Source: Hydractinia symbiolongicarpus (lineage: Eukaryota; Cnidaria; Hydrozoa; Anthoathecata; Hydractiniidae). Taken from it: 64,000 nucleotides of DNA. The stretch covers positions 16,675,650 through 16,739,649 of the forward strand of contig NC_079887.1 of NCBI RefSeq assembly GCF_029227915.1, given 5' to 3'. The first letter of the stretch is position 1, and each line of letters begins with the position of its first letter. The notes under the pieces were generated by a model, which was given only the letters and a program-made list of their open reading frames with translations, did no database searches and had not been told where the DNA came from. The translations under genes were made by a program, and so were the position numbers. Positions 34,631 through 44,923 of this stretch are shown piece by piece.

Positions 34631-35395
34631 AAACTTCTTTTGATTTCTTCTTTGTCTTTGCAGTAGCGATTACGTGCTCCTGAAATTTTTTCCCAAACAG
34701 ATTGTCTTCTGTTGGAATTTCCAAAAGTGGCGACTCGTCTTTTAACATGACTTTTTTTTTGTCTGACATGATAGCCGACAACACATTTAATCTTCGGTGA
34801 TATGAAACAGCATTAAAAGCTTGTCCCAATAACAGTACAGTTTGCTCAACTGATTGAGATAGATCCTTCCAGAAAATCTCCTCAGGGTTTTCCCTGGATG
34901 CACCAAGTGACGCTTCAATTGCATACCAAGTACGGCTCAAAGGCCCCATAACATTGCATATTTTTGTTGGATTCGCTGCAATCCCTCATCCAAATTCAAC
35001 TCAATACGTTTTCTACTTTCTTCTAACAATTTTTTGCAGAATATAGCTATCCAATTTTTTTAGCTTGATGATATTTATAGGAACTGGATTTTCATCCAGC
35101 ACACTGTCTTTCAAGTCCCTGTCTGGGACGAAACGCTGCATGTATTTGTTAGCATACTATGCTAGTTCAATAGGCAGTTCGTATTCATTCATCCTCTCAT
35201 CAGATAAAGCTTCAAACCGTTGTCGTTTAAAGCAAGGTCCGTAGCCATCTTTATTCTCTTGGATACTATGCTCCAGGGGATCTTTCTCCCCGACTTCGTG
35301 GTCTAAATCACCACTATTCTCCGAAGAAATTTCCAATAAAACGTTTCCATTATCTTCCCATTGTGGTAGTCGGAATGATTGCTGAGATAGCTTAA
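34323..35395 (-). pseudogene. DIRS gag-like ORF
   Basis: The clean part is 34949-34323 (208 aa), with a hydrophobic, helix-forming start (WYAIEASLGASRENPEEIFW) and a long Lys/Ser/Asn/Gln-rich basic tail, as in the nucleic-acid-binding gag of DIRS elements. Upstream, 35395-34950 continues with DHEVGEKDPLEHSIQENK and RFEALSDERMNEYELP but contains in-frame stops. It overlaps the RT gene by 308 bp in another frame. Confidence 0.65.
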
Positions 35396-35448
35396 GATAA
35401 AATTTTAAAAATAACTTTCGTCTGCTTCGCTTGCGAGAATAAGTCGAA

Positions 35449-35542
35449 AGAGGCAGAGCGGCTCTCGGGGTGCCATTATGAGGCAGAATGGGCTCGATTA
35501 TCCAATATTAAATCGTATGGAAATTTTATATGAAATGAAATG
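35449..35542. repeat. DIRS right inverted terminal repeat
   Basis: Carries CAGAATGGGCTCGATTATCC and TCGTATGGAAATTTTATATG, the complement of the left terminal repeat. Confidence 0.9.
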
Positions 35543-35668
35543 GCCGTTTATCTATTTCATATTCCTTCGTCCCGTAAAAATCGGGTTCTGCAGGATTTTG
35601 CCGGGATTTTCCGAAAAAGCTGCGCGCAACCATTTTGAACAGACAAAATACAGCTATTATTAAAGAGA

Positions 35669-35935
35669 CTAGTCGTTAGCCCGTAGAAAAATCCACGGGG
35701 TCGGTCGTCCTTTATATATCACATTTCGTGTTTCCGTAACAGGACACGGTAACCCTTTTGAACACACAGACAAAATACGGTTATTATTATAGAGACTAGT
35801 TGATGGCCCGTGGAAAAATCCACGGGTCCGCCCATCCTTTTTATACCACTTAAGCGCGTCTTGCGTTTGGCTTACCCTGGTGTCGAAACGCCGGGGTAAG
35901 CCAAAGTCAAGGTGTGACCTGACGTTGAACACTCT
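35669..35935 (-). mobile_element. Two head-to-tail short Helitron-like units
   Basis: CTAG at 35669-35672 and at 35796-35799 each precede the complement of the hairpin CCCGTGG/CCACGGG. Unit A spans 35669-35795 and starts TCTCTATAATAATAACCGTA on the minus strand, directly after the CTAG of unit B, whose far end is uncertain. The arrangement is a miniature of the array at 14774-16915. Confidence 0.6.
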
Positions 35936-36239
35936 GTGGAGCGCTTAATAAGAGCCGTAAACTGTGCCACACGATCAGGTGGGGCGCTTTAGTACAGGTA
36001 TACAGTATGTCGTAAATTAAGTGAAGCGCATACACCATTATAGTCTTGCGACTGTATCATATTTTTCAAAAAATATTCCCCGCAACGATAGCTGAAATAA
36101 AAACGCAGTTTACAAACAACAGTCGGTACCCCATCATAGCAAAAACAATCAGTCAATATTATTTTATTTTGCGGAATAAGTTTTTGTGAAAGTTAAATAA
36201 TTTATCGTTATACTCTCACTTCTAGCCAAAGATAGGAGC

Positions 36240-36835
36240 TAGCTAAATGGCTACAGTCTCAACACAAAAATAAATGGTGGGTAGGATAAAAAGCTCTTAT
36301 ACCATACAGAATAGTAATAAGTAAAGGTTCTAGCTAGCTATCCTCCAAAATCTTCGTTCCTAGCCAAAAATCCTAAAACCGGTGCGTTTAAGATCTGTAC
36401 GTGACTAAAAACGTGACAATATATTTATCTTCACATTTTAGAACATAAAAAGAAACAAAAAAACAACATGTCCAGGCCGCGAAAGTCTTGGATTGGTTTT
36501 TCAAACAATCAAGCGTTTTGATTGGTGTATTATGTGCGAGCGTTCAAAACAAAGTCAGTTAAACTGTCAGTAAAACCATTCTATCTGAGCGGAATCGGCG
36601 AATAAGGTCACGGGGGTAAATTATTATTTACAATGGCGCATTTAAATAATGAATTCATTTTAATCACTTAATTTGTTTTTTTAAATTACAGGTTTATCAA
36701 TTAAATTAATTAAATTATGTAAGGAAATAAATTAATTTCTGTAATTTATTTTTATAAATCATAAGATTTCCAATTAAACAACCCCTTGGTTTCTAAAAAT
36801 TCGCGGAAAGATCAAGGGAATATCGGTAACCCTTT
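36240..36835. repeat. Direct repeat, copy 1
   Basis: Shares long blocks with 37050-37730, such as GGTGCGTTTAAGATCTGTAC, GCGAAAGTCTTGGATTGG and AAACAACCCC.TGGTTTCTAAAAA. It lacks about 120 bp present in copy 2. A Helitron-like unit lies between the copies. Confidence 0.75.
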
Positions 36836-36868
36836 TGAACAGACAAAATACGGCTATTATTAAAGAGA

Positions 36869-37008
36869 CTAGTCGTTAGCCCGTGGAAAATCCACGGGTT
36901 CGTCCGTCTTTTTTATACCACATTGCATGCTTCTCGCTATTGCGCAGCTAAGCTACCATTTTGCGTGACAGACAGACAGACAGACGTGTACGGGCATTAT
37001 AATATAGA
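36869..37008 (-). mobile_element. Complete 140-bp Helitron-like element
   Basis: On the minus strand it starts TCTATATTATAATGCCCGTA, has a GTCT repeat and ATGGTAGCTTAGCTGCGCA, then the hairpin CCCGTGGATTTTCCACGGG and the end CTAACGACTAG with T following. It is the clearest full-length copy of the short family here. Confidence 0.65.
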
Positions 37009-37049
37009 CAAGTAAGTGTTGTTGAACGCCCTTTTTACGCCATAAAAAG

Positions 37050-37730
37050 AAATGTTGGGTTGGAGAAAAACCTCCTATACTAAACAAAATTAGTAAAAAG
37101 TAATGCTATTAGCTAATAGAATATTCGTTCCTAGCCAAAACTCCTAAAACTGGTGCGTTTAAGATCTGTACGTAGCTAAAAAACCTGACAATATATTTAT
37201 CTTAACATTTTAGAACATACAAAAAACCAATGTTACGAAAATAAAAAGGTTATAGAAGACAAAAAGGTGAAACAGACTTACAGAAACAGCACTGACCACC
37301 ATTACTTTAAAAACTAAAATGGCCATCATGTTTCGGTCCTCATGTTTCTTCGTTTGCCCAGGTCGCGAAAGTCTTGGATTGGTTTTTCAAAGAATCAAGC
37401 GTTTTGATTAGTGTATTATGTGCGAGCGGTCAAAATAAAGTCAGTAAAACTATCAGTAAGATGTCCCATTTGTTTTCTGTGGCTCCTGAGCAAAAACGGC
37501 GATTGAGGTCACGGGGGTAATTATTATTAAATATGGCGTATTAAAATAATGCATTCATTTTTATCACTAAATTTATTTTTTCTACTTATGGTACTAAAAC
37601 AAAGTAATTCAATTAATTAAAGAAATAAATTAATTTTTAGGATTTATTTTAATCAATAATTTGATTTGCGATTAAACAACCCCCTGGTTTCTAAAAATCG
37701 CGGAAAGATCAAAGAAATATCGGTAACCCT
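37050..37730. repeat. Direct repeat, copy 2
   Basis: Same orientation as 36240-36835, with an extra stretch around 37225-37350. It runs directly into the transposase-like fragment at 37690, so the repeats may be the flank or end of that element. Confidence 0.75.
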
Positions 37731-38364
37731 TGAATTGTTGGTTAATATTGATGGAGTCCCATTGTGTAAGTCAACAAACTCTCAGTTTTGGCCAATTCAT
37801 GGTTCTGTTAAGGATACCAGTTATGTCTTCCCTATCGCTTTGTTTTATGGGAACACAAAACCCACATCTGTTCGTGAATTTCTTTCTGACTTTATCAATG
37901 AAGTTGAAAACTTAACACGTGATGGTGTAAATTTTGAAAATCAACATTTTCATTTGTTCTCAAAGCCATAATCTGTGATGCTCCAGCCAGACCATTTTTA
38001 AAGTGTACAATCACACTGGTTATTATTCTTGTGAACGATGTTGTGTTAAAGGTGTAAGGTTGGAATACAGAATTGTTTTTAATGATTCTAATGATGCTGA
38101 CCTGCGTACCAACCATGATTTTTCTAGATTTATCTTTGAAAGTGCTCATCAAAAAGACTTTTCACTATAAACTTTCTTTGCCAATGCAACTTGCAAGGAA
38201 AGAATGGAAAGATAGCTATTACAGAGAAAATTTTGCTTTGCCTATTTCAAACTTTAGAAGTAAAATGAGAAAAAAATTCTCACAATCGTCTTTTTTTTCA
38301 TTTTTTTCGGACGCTATTGCACGAAAGTATCCTGCAGCCACGGAGAAAGATGTGCGCAATTAAA
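37690..38364 (+). pseudogene. Transposase-like protein fragment
   Basis: Frame 37690-37971 reads ELLVNIDGVPLCKSTNSQFW and SYVFPIALFYGNTKPTSV. After a frameshift the sequence near 37970-38130 gives ICDAPARPFLK and YSCERCCVKGVRLEYRIVF. A further segment (38190-38364) has ISNFRSKMRKKFSQSSFF and AIARKYPAATEKDVRN. The DGVPLxKS...DAPAR pattern with a CxxCC site is common in invertebrate transposase-like proteins; I cannot name the superfamily. Frameshifts and the missing N-terminus make it a relic. Confidence 0.6.
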
Positions 38365-39394
38365 TTGCAATAAAACTAAAAAACGCCCCTGATCAAAAGG
38401 GTGGTGCCGGTCGCCAAAAAACAAACCAGCCAGAAGGAAATATTTAATTTTTTTGTTATTGTTTTTCTGTTTGTTTATTCCGCTCCACAGGATTTGGAAC
38501 TGTTAGTCTTTATTTATTTATCACGAGTATTTATACAGGATAGTCATTCAAAAACTAGTAAAATATATAAATATATAAACGTAGTTTGTCTAACTTAAAC
38601 ACGCTCTCTAATTAACGCGTATAGGCCATTTTTAGCAAAATTATAGACAGACAAGACAGACTTATTTTTTTAAATATCAGTACAGTACGATCTGGGAAAG
38701 TGGAACCTAATTGTGGCGGAAAGCATAAAAAACCGAAAAAAAATCTATCCCACTTAGTGGAAGTACCATGGTTCTTCTAACAAAATTTATAAAAAAAGTA
38801 AAAAAGCAAATTATGTTTGATCACAGTATTTCTATAACATAAGGCAGATAATATAATTCGAAAAAAATTCTTATTTTCCGCGCTTATAATTTTTTTTGCC
38901 TTTTATTAATAACGCGTGTTTAGTTTCGTTCCCGCTTCTATTTTATTTTCCTTCAATTATTAACGCGTGAAATTAATTATTTTTATAATTAAAAAAATAC
39001 GGTACCTTAACTTGTAACTATTCGAAAATAATTAGCGATTCTAGACTCACGATATTTGTTCCTTAATCTATGGGGGAATTCAGACTGAGTACGTTCTTAA
39101 TATACTCTTAATTTTTGGAAAAATCTGTGCCTCAACGTTCTTTTAAACTAGGTTCTCATAAAAAAAAAAACGTGTAGTAACTAACTAATTTGAGCAAATA
39201 CTAATGTTTAACTGCTGTGAATAAAATTATTGTAAATTTGTTGATAATATAGAATTATTTATGATATTAAAGAAAATATTACAAAGAGATAAAGTTATAC
39301 AGTTTTACTGCATTTCTAACCCCTCTAAGGACAAAGGTTGTTTGAACAGATTTCTAGAATGACTTCATTTATGACTTTACGTTTTTTTTGCCAC
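38365..39394. other. Intergenic stretch, nothing recognised
   Basis: AT-rich with several homopolymer runs. CAGTACGATCTGGGAAAGTGG near 38682 could be a transposon end, but no inverted partner was found. Confidence 0.5.
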
Positions 39395-39790
39395 TAAAAA
39401 AGACGCACAAAAAAGACGCAGACATCTAAGACCTAAAAAAGACGAACGTAAGACGCATTTAAAAAAACGTCTTTAAAAAGCATTACAAAGACGTCTTTAA
39501 GACGCACAAAAAGACGTCAGAAAAGCGGACATTCAAGACCTAGAAAAGACGCATTTAAGACGCATTTGAAAGACGTCTTTAAAACGCATTTGAAAGACGT
39601 CTTTAAAACGCATTTGGAAGACGTCTTAAAAACTTAAAAAAGACGTCTTTGCGACGCAAGGAAAAGACGTCGTAAAGACGCACGAAACTTTTTTCGTTAA
39701 ACGTTAGGAAAGCGGAAATTTAAGACTAAAATAAGACGCAAAAAAGACGCACGGAAATGCGTCTTAAAGACGTCTTAAAGAGGTTTTTTT
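39395..39790. repeat. AAGACG / GACGTC tandem array
   Basis: Repeats of AAAGACGCA and AAAGACGTCTTTAAAACGCA at irregular spacing. GACGTC palindromes recur with variable A-rich spacers. No ORF is supported. Confidence 0.85.
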
Positions 39791-39880
39791 GCCGGCTGGG
39801 ATCTTTCCAAAAGCTTATTTGTGCATTCTGGCAGAAAACCTTGAATTGACTTTTACATTTACGACAAATTATATCACTAA

Positions 39881-39986
39881 TCCATATTATAATGCCCGTT
39901 TACGTATGTCTGTCCGTCTGTCACGCAAAATGGTAGCTTAGCTGCAATGGGTGAACCTGTGGATTTTTCCACGGGCTAACGACTAA
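39881..39986 (+). mobile_element. Short Helitron-like element with a CTAA end
   Basis: It starts TCCATATTATAATGCCCG and contains TGGTAGCTTAGCTGC, then GTGGATTTTTCCAC and GGGCTAACGACTAA followed by T. CTAA is a legal CTRR variant. A partial second unit (TCTTTAATAATAGCCGTCG) starts directly after it. Confidence 0.55.
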
Positions 39987-40102
39987 TATCTTTAATAATA
40001 GCCGTCGTCTGTCTGTGTGTCCGCGAAAGCCGTGTCCCGTAACGGAAACAAGAAATTTTTAAAATGCTCATCAATGCAACTTTATTATGATACTATATAA
40101 TT

Positions 40103-40248
40103 ACTATATTATAATACCCGTATACGTCTGTCCATCTGTATGTCTGTCACGCAAAATGGTAGCTTAGCTGCGCAAGTAGCGAGACGCACGCAATGCGGTA
40201 TAAAAAGGACGGGCGAACCCGTGGATTTTTCCACGGGCTAACGACTAG
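40103..40248 (+). mobile_element. Short Helitron-like element
   Basis: Starts near ACTATATTATAATACCCG and ends with CCCGTGGATTTTTCCACGGG, CTAACGA and CTAG, followed by T and a TA repeat. Collinear with 36869-37008. Confidence 0.6.
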
Positions 40249-40273
40249 TATATATATATATATATATATATAT
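40249..40273. repeat. (TA)n microsatellite
   Basis: About twelve TA units directly following the Helitron-like 3' end. Confidence 0.9.
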
Positions 40274-42489
40274 GTTTTTATTTATACATCTAGCTATACT
40301 TTATTTACATTTATTTTATTTACTCCAGCTAGTATTTTTGTCCCAAAAGTTTGTTGAAAGATATCCTCGACATGTGTCAAATTTTAAGAAAAATCTTGTT
40401 TGTGCATCTTTAAACCAACAGCATCTAGCCAGTTAGTCAGCATACACACCACAGTTGCATCTGTTTAAAGTTTAGCATAAAAAAAACAAAAATAAAATTT
40501 GCAGTTTTTGAAAAATATAAATATTGTGTCCCAATAAAAGGTGAGAAGTAGCTGTTACTTTCGTTCATCGCACCATTTCATTTCAGTTGTCATTTAACAT
40601 CAGTGTGAAGACAAAAGCAATGTTTATAAATTTTGAACAGATTCAATAAATTTGTAAACGATGCAAGGAAAGTCAAAAATAACGTGAATTAATAAATATT
40701 TACCTCAAAAACAAGTAACCATAAAAATTTTCGTAATGCTCATCGCCATATTTGTTGTTGATAAAAAAATGCAAGGCTTGCAAAAAAATCTTCTGCATTA
40801 AATATCTTTTTAACATATTTTCAAAAAGCCGGACACGCAATCTCATTGGTTGAGTAAGTTTGTTGTACCAGGGCCTCGTACGCATTTCATCATCATATAA
40901 AAAAAACGCTACAGGCCCTGGGATCGAGGTTGGTATCAGGTGAGTTTATGCAACGCTCCTTCGGAACACGCACCAAGGAGATATTGTCGAAATAAACTCA
41001 ATTGAAGTTTGAGTACTAGCCGTTATTTTGTACCCCCGAAACGACGAAATTTTTTTTAAAGCGTAAAGCCTTGAATCTCTGTGCAGCAGTTGACCAGACC
41101 CTTTCAATTGCCACACCCTTCTGGTTCATTTTTTCGAAATCTTTTTTCACCATATGAATCTTTTATTACAATTAAAATCTATGAGCTCGTGGGTCAAATT
41201 TTTCTTACGCGAAAAACAAAAGTTACTTGAAAATAAAAGTAACTTTAATTGGATAAAAATTGAGTAAGCAAACAGGGAATCGGTCACTCTTGTTAACTGC
41301 TCGGCTTTGTAAGAGATTTACCGCAGCTCACAACTATTCAAACAAGTAGTAGAAAGTGGTTTTTTGACAGGTGAGTAAAATAGAGACATATCTCTATGTA
41401 GCGTATCTCCGTTAGTACCAATATAACTAGTGAAACTTCCTGAAGGTCATTGCTTGTATATAGAGTGTCGTAATGATTCACATAGAATCATTCTGTCAAC
41501 TTTCGTTTACTTGAATAGTCTTAAATGCATGGTGGCATATCTCTCTGGTGGAGATCAATGATTTAACCCTTACTTTATACAGATTTTTGTGAGTTGCAGA
41601 CTTTATAGAAGTGAGTTAAAACGTTATATACGAAGAAAACAAACGTATTTCAGTTTATTAGTAATTCTTTTCTTGGGATTCAACACATGATTTAATAGAT
41701 CATGTATTTTCGGATTGCCAAAATCTGTAGTACAGTAGATCAACATTACGATACACCTGTGAGAGGCTAACAAGCGTCGTTGCCTTGTCTAAGCGTCGTC
41801 TGTAGTAAAATAGGTAGGTGAGTTTATTAGGGAAACGCAATGTTATATAAAGGTTTAAAGTGTGGTATGAGTGGCAAAAGACACAATGACGTAAATAATT
41901 TTTTTTCCTCTTCCAATTATTCCTTTCCGTAATTATTTTGATCATGCCGCAGTAATAATTAGTGGATATAAATTACCGTTATACCGTCATCCTAAATTCG
42001 CACTAATAATTAAGACGCAAATTTGATTAAACTAGAAATGGCTGGAAGATATTTGGTTAAAATACACAAAAATAATGCTTGTGTTTTTATTTGAATTGCT
42101 GTTATTCGGCGTACTACTTTTAAGTATTTCACCCTGATATGTGACACTATTAGAGATAGGGAAATGTTCCTTCTGACACAATCGCATGCACAAACAACAG
42201 TGAAGTCACAGCAAGTCACAGCACAGTCCCTATTAATCCAGCACCATCCGATACCATTCCATATTAATCTACATAAGACCTCTTATTCTACATAAATGAC
42301 GTCATCAAAAGTAGATAAAAGACCCCCCAAATTTCTAACACAATTTACCATAATATTCTACGCACATACAGGGGAAATTCCCTATCATACAAAAATGAGT
42401 AAGGGGAAATTCCCCCTGAGGGGAATAACCGCGTTAGTTTTGACCGCTATGAAATCCTCTGACAAAACAAAACAAACACAATCCCATTA
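40274..42489. other. Intergenic stretch without recognised genes
   Basis: It holds a dispersed CCCTGGGATCGAGGTTGG copy near 40917 and several motif-less ORFs (for example 41700-41945 and 42010-42219 on the minus strand). The plus frame at 42296-42499 leads into the virus-like block but has no recognisable motif. Confidence 0.5.
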
Positions 42490-42498
42490 TGTTCGAGT

Positions 42499-42930
42499 AT
42501 ATATATACGACCATTTCAAGACGCAAGACATGTGCAACGAAGCCGTTGAGGAAGAGCCACTTTTTCTCTCCTAAATCCCGACCATTTCAAGACGCAAGAC
42601 ATGTGCAATAAGGTTGCTGCAATGGAGCCCTGTATGCTCAAATATGTGCCGGATCGGCTCAAGAAACAGTACAAGTGTAAATGTGCTGTTATGAGAAATA
42701 CCCGCCTGTTCGAGTATACATCGGACTGGTTTATCACCCAGGACATAATTAATAACATGATCTTGAACATTAGATCCGAATTGCTCTCCGCCTATCGCCG
42801 GATGAAATCTGAAAAGGCTATAATTAAGGAGGAGCTTCTTCCAATAGCCTGGCATCCGGATAGGGTCATCGATTGGTGCTTTTTAGAGGATGAAAAGGTA
42901 GACCTTGAACAGTTGTGGGGGTTGGCCTGA
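42499..42930 (+). CDS. DUF4116-type repeat protein, C-terminal part
   Basis: A repeat DHFKTQDMCNEAVEEEPLFL at 42511-42570 is followed by a stop. A second frame from 42601 (109 aa) starts MCNKVAAMEPCMLKYVPDRL, includes WFITQDIINNM and ends ELLPIAWHPDRVIDWCFLED. The FKTQxMCxxAV unit is the DUF4116-type repeat found in tandem in virus-like and some protist and cnidarian proteins; the AWHPDR tail is a usual ending. The function of the family is unknown. Only fragments of the array remain. Confidence 0.65.
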
Positions 42931-42977
42931 AACGTTATCTTGCAGCAAATGTTGCAAGATAAATACTACTAATAAAG

Positions 42978-43271
42978 ATGAGTTTCAAGACGCAGGACAT
43001 GTGTAATAAGGCTGTTGAAAAGGAGCCATTGCTGCTAAGGCATGTACCGGACCATTTCAAGACGCGAGACATGTGTAACAAAGTTATTGAAAAGGATATA
43101 TGGCTGATAAGGCATGTTCCGATCGGTTCAAAACGTAGGAAATGTGTAACAAAGCCGTGGAAAAGAATCCACGCATGCTCCAATATATATCGGATCCTTT
43201 CAAGACGCAAGAGATGTGTAACAAAGCCGTTGAAAAAGATCCCGAGGTACGTCAATATGTGTACCCTATAA
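42978..43271 (+). pseudogene. DUF4116-type repeat protein, second copy
   Basis: ORF of 97 aa with two clean repeats, SFKTQDMCNKAVEKEPLLLR and HFKTRDMCNKVIEKDIWLIR. A one-base slip then destroys the third and fourth, which are readable in a neighbouring frame. It lacks the usual C-terminal tail. Confidence 0.6.
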
Positions 43272-43308
43272 TAAAATGTGTATTAACTGTCAATATAGTT
43301 TAAAAAGT

Positions 43309-43428
43309 ATGTTATCCATCGGTCTATCCCTACCACTTGTAACCCTGGCATGTGTAAAGGAGGAGGGGTCTAATGAACGGAGGATTAAGGATTTGGAAGC
43401 TCGCCTTGACATGCTAATAAATAAATGA
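43309..43428 (+). CDS. 39-aa membrane/coiled-coil microprotein
   Basis: ATG to TGA. A hydrophobic N-terminus (MLSIGLSLPLVTLACV) could be a signal or membrane anchor, followed by a charged heptad-like helix (RRIKDLEARLDML). The stop lies at the start of the next ORF, a compact arrangement seen elsewhere in this block. The function is unknown. Confidence 0.4.
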   Translation: MLSIGLSLPLVTLACVKEEGSNERRIKDLEARLDMLINK

Positions 43429-43630
43429 GCATTGTGACGACTGTGAAAGGGTACTCGATGCATACGACAGGTGTACCTGCGGACGTAGGTTTGTGGTAAG
43501 TGGTAAAATGTTATGCTGGTACTGCTATCATGAATATATCACATATAATGGGGGCGGCTGTGCATGTACCATGACATGTAATTCTCTGCAGTCATTCAAA
43601 ATATACAATAAACAAGATGCTGAAATTTGA
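43427..43630 (+). pseudogene. Cysteine-rich zinc-ribbon-like ORF without ATG
   Basis: 67 codons are open to a TGA at 43628. The pattern HCDDC, CTCGR, CWYC, CACTMTC gives nine Cys/His positions in paired spacing like a treble-clef or RING-like zinc site. No upstream ATG is in frame, so either the start is lost or a frameshift separates it from the preceding gene. The zinc-binding role is inferred. Confidence 0.4.
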
Positions 43631-43823
43631 GGACGAACTTGTTAAATCAGTTTTGTAATACAGTTTTGCTGCTACCTTCACAAACATTGAATATATTAAT
43701 ATAGAATACCTAACAGTATCGAATGCCATGCCTGCCAATGGAGGTAAGGACAAACGATATGTGGTAGGGTACCATACACAGGACCTTGTGGTGGCCATGA
43801 GGGTAAAGACACCTAAAATCTGA
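43617..43823 (+). pseudogene. Small ORF with an in-frame stop
   Basis: Starts inside the previous ORF and reads 13 codons to TAA (43656), then is open for 54 more codons (including DKRYVVGYHTQDLVVAMRVK) to TGA at 43821. The overlap with its neighbour resembles viral gene packing. No family recognised. Confidence 0.35.
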
Positions 43824-43869
43824 TCCCCTAATGGGGTGATTTAAGTATAAAGCCAATGCATCGCCGGCA

Positions 43870-44196
43870 ATGAGCCTGGATTTTGAAGAATATCCAGATT
43901 GGGTTGCAAAGTATCATCAAATATGGTCAAAGGTTGAGGAGTTGATATCCGAGCAATTAACGATAGAGCCTGTGAAAAAAGATCGTTATGTGAATGCTAA
44001 GCTCTAATATTACAAAGACACAATTATCACCAAGTTCTATGGTATGCCGGTACCCTACGATGAGCCCTGCCAAACCAGCGCTATTCTAGCCTTTTCGTCT
44101 GTATATGTACAAGGTAAGAACCACTACCCTCAGACACACATCACAGAATGTCGGTATAAAGACTTTAAAAAAGAGTGGTTACTAAGCGAGGATTAA
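43870..44196 (+). pseudogene. Conserved virus-like protein with one in-frame stop
   Basis: Starts MSLDFEEYPDWVAKYHQIWS, then a TAA at 44005 after 45 codons, then 62 open codons including KNHYPQTHITECRYKDFKKE to TAA at 44194. I recognise the YPxWVxKYHxIW and YYPQT patterns as belonging to proteins that accompany DUF4116-type genes in virus-like elements. The role is unknown. Confidence 0.5.
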
Positions 44197-44246
44197 AAAA
44201 ACCATATATTTTTAGGCTCCGTATGACCTATAAAATATATACAAAA

Positions 44247-44919
44247 TTAAGGCGTATTCTCGGGTGGGGACTCTACATAGTGCTTACATATTGCACAGAT
44301 TAAAGTATTTTTTAAAATTTCGTCTTTCCCCTCCTCCCTACTCTTGGCAACCAACTGGACTCTCTCCTGTTCGTTGATAGCATTTACAATACGATTGAAA
44401 CGCTGCCGCATCTGCTCCTTGAGCAGCATATACCTCTCTTTTTCACGGCTAATTAGACTATACTCATGGTCACTGATAACGCCGTTTTCCATTGCCTTGC
44501 TTGTTATGTCAACGATGGAGTTCAATTTGGCCTCGGCAAGCAGTCTTATCCCCTCATGTTTTTTGACTTAACACGGAACCTTTTTGAAGCGTTCCGGAGA
44601 CCGGCCTGCCCTATTCCGTCGGCAATCGCGAGTCCCCCCATGGCACAAGCCAAGGTTACCCCATACCTGAGGCCATAGCTCCTATCCCAAGCTCCGAGGT
44701 AATCACGGATACGCCAAGCAGTCCATGGTCGCAGAAGTTTACCCATGTATTATGCATTTTAATTTTTTTTGCTAATCTATTCCGCTCCTTTATTTTATCC
44801 CTTAAATATTGCTCGATCTCCTCTATCTTCTTGAGCCTAAAGACCTGTCCCTCATCCTGATCAGAGCCTTGCGCGGGTGCACTCGGCAAACTCGGATAAA
44901 GTTTGCTGATATCACTCAT
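44247..44919 (-). pseudogene. Membrane/coiled-coil virus-like protein (frameshifted)
   Basis: Three frames in series. 44919-44656 has a Pro/acidic start and the coiled coil IEEIEQYLRDKIKERNRLAK, then LGVSVITSELGIGAMASGMG. 44660-44546 has GVTLACAMGGLAIADGIGQ. 44525-44247 has the helix ISDHEYSLISREKERYMLLK and a Pro-rich end. The small-residue-rich hydrophobic stretches look like a membrane hairpin. Two frameshifts break the gene. Confidence 0.55.
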
Positions 44920-44923
44920 TCTT

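Larger units (their letters stand above)
31390..35542 (-). mobile_element. DIRS-type tyrosine-recombinase retrotransposon
   Basis: About 93-bp inverted terminal repeats (31390-31482 and 35449-35542) enclose gag-like, RT/RNase H and tyrosine-recombinase genes, all on the minus strand. Inverted repeats plus a tyrosine recombinase instead of an integrase are the DIRS signature (Ngaro elements have split direct repeats). The long ORFs indicate a fairly recent insertion, but each gene has at least one lesion. Confidence 0.9.

Noticed and set aside
39395-39790. CRISPR-like array
   Set aside because: Spacing is irregular, the repeats are A-rich and degenerate, no unique spacers of constant length exist, and the genome is eukaryotic.
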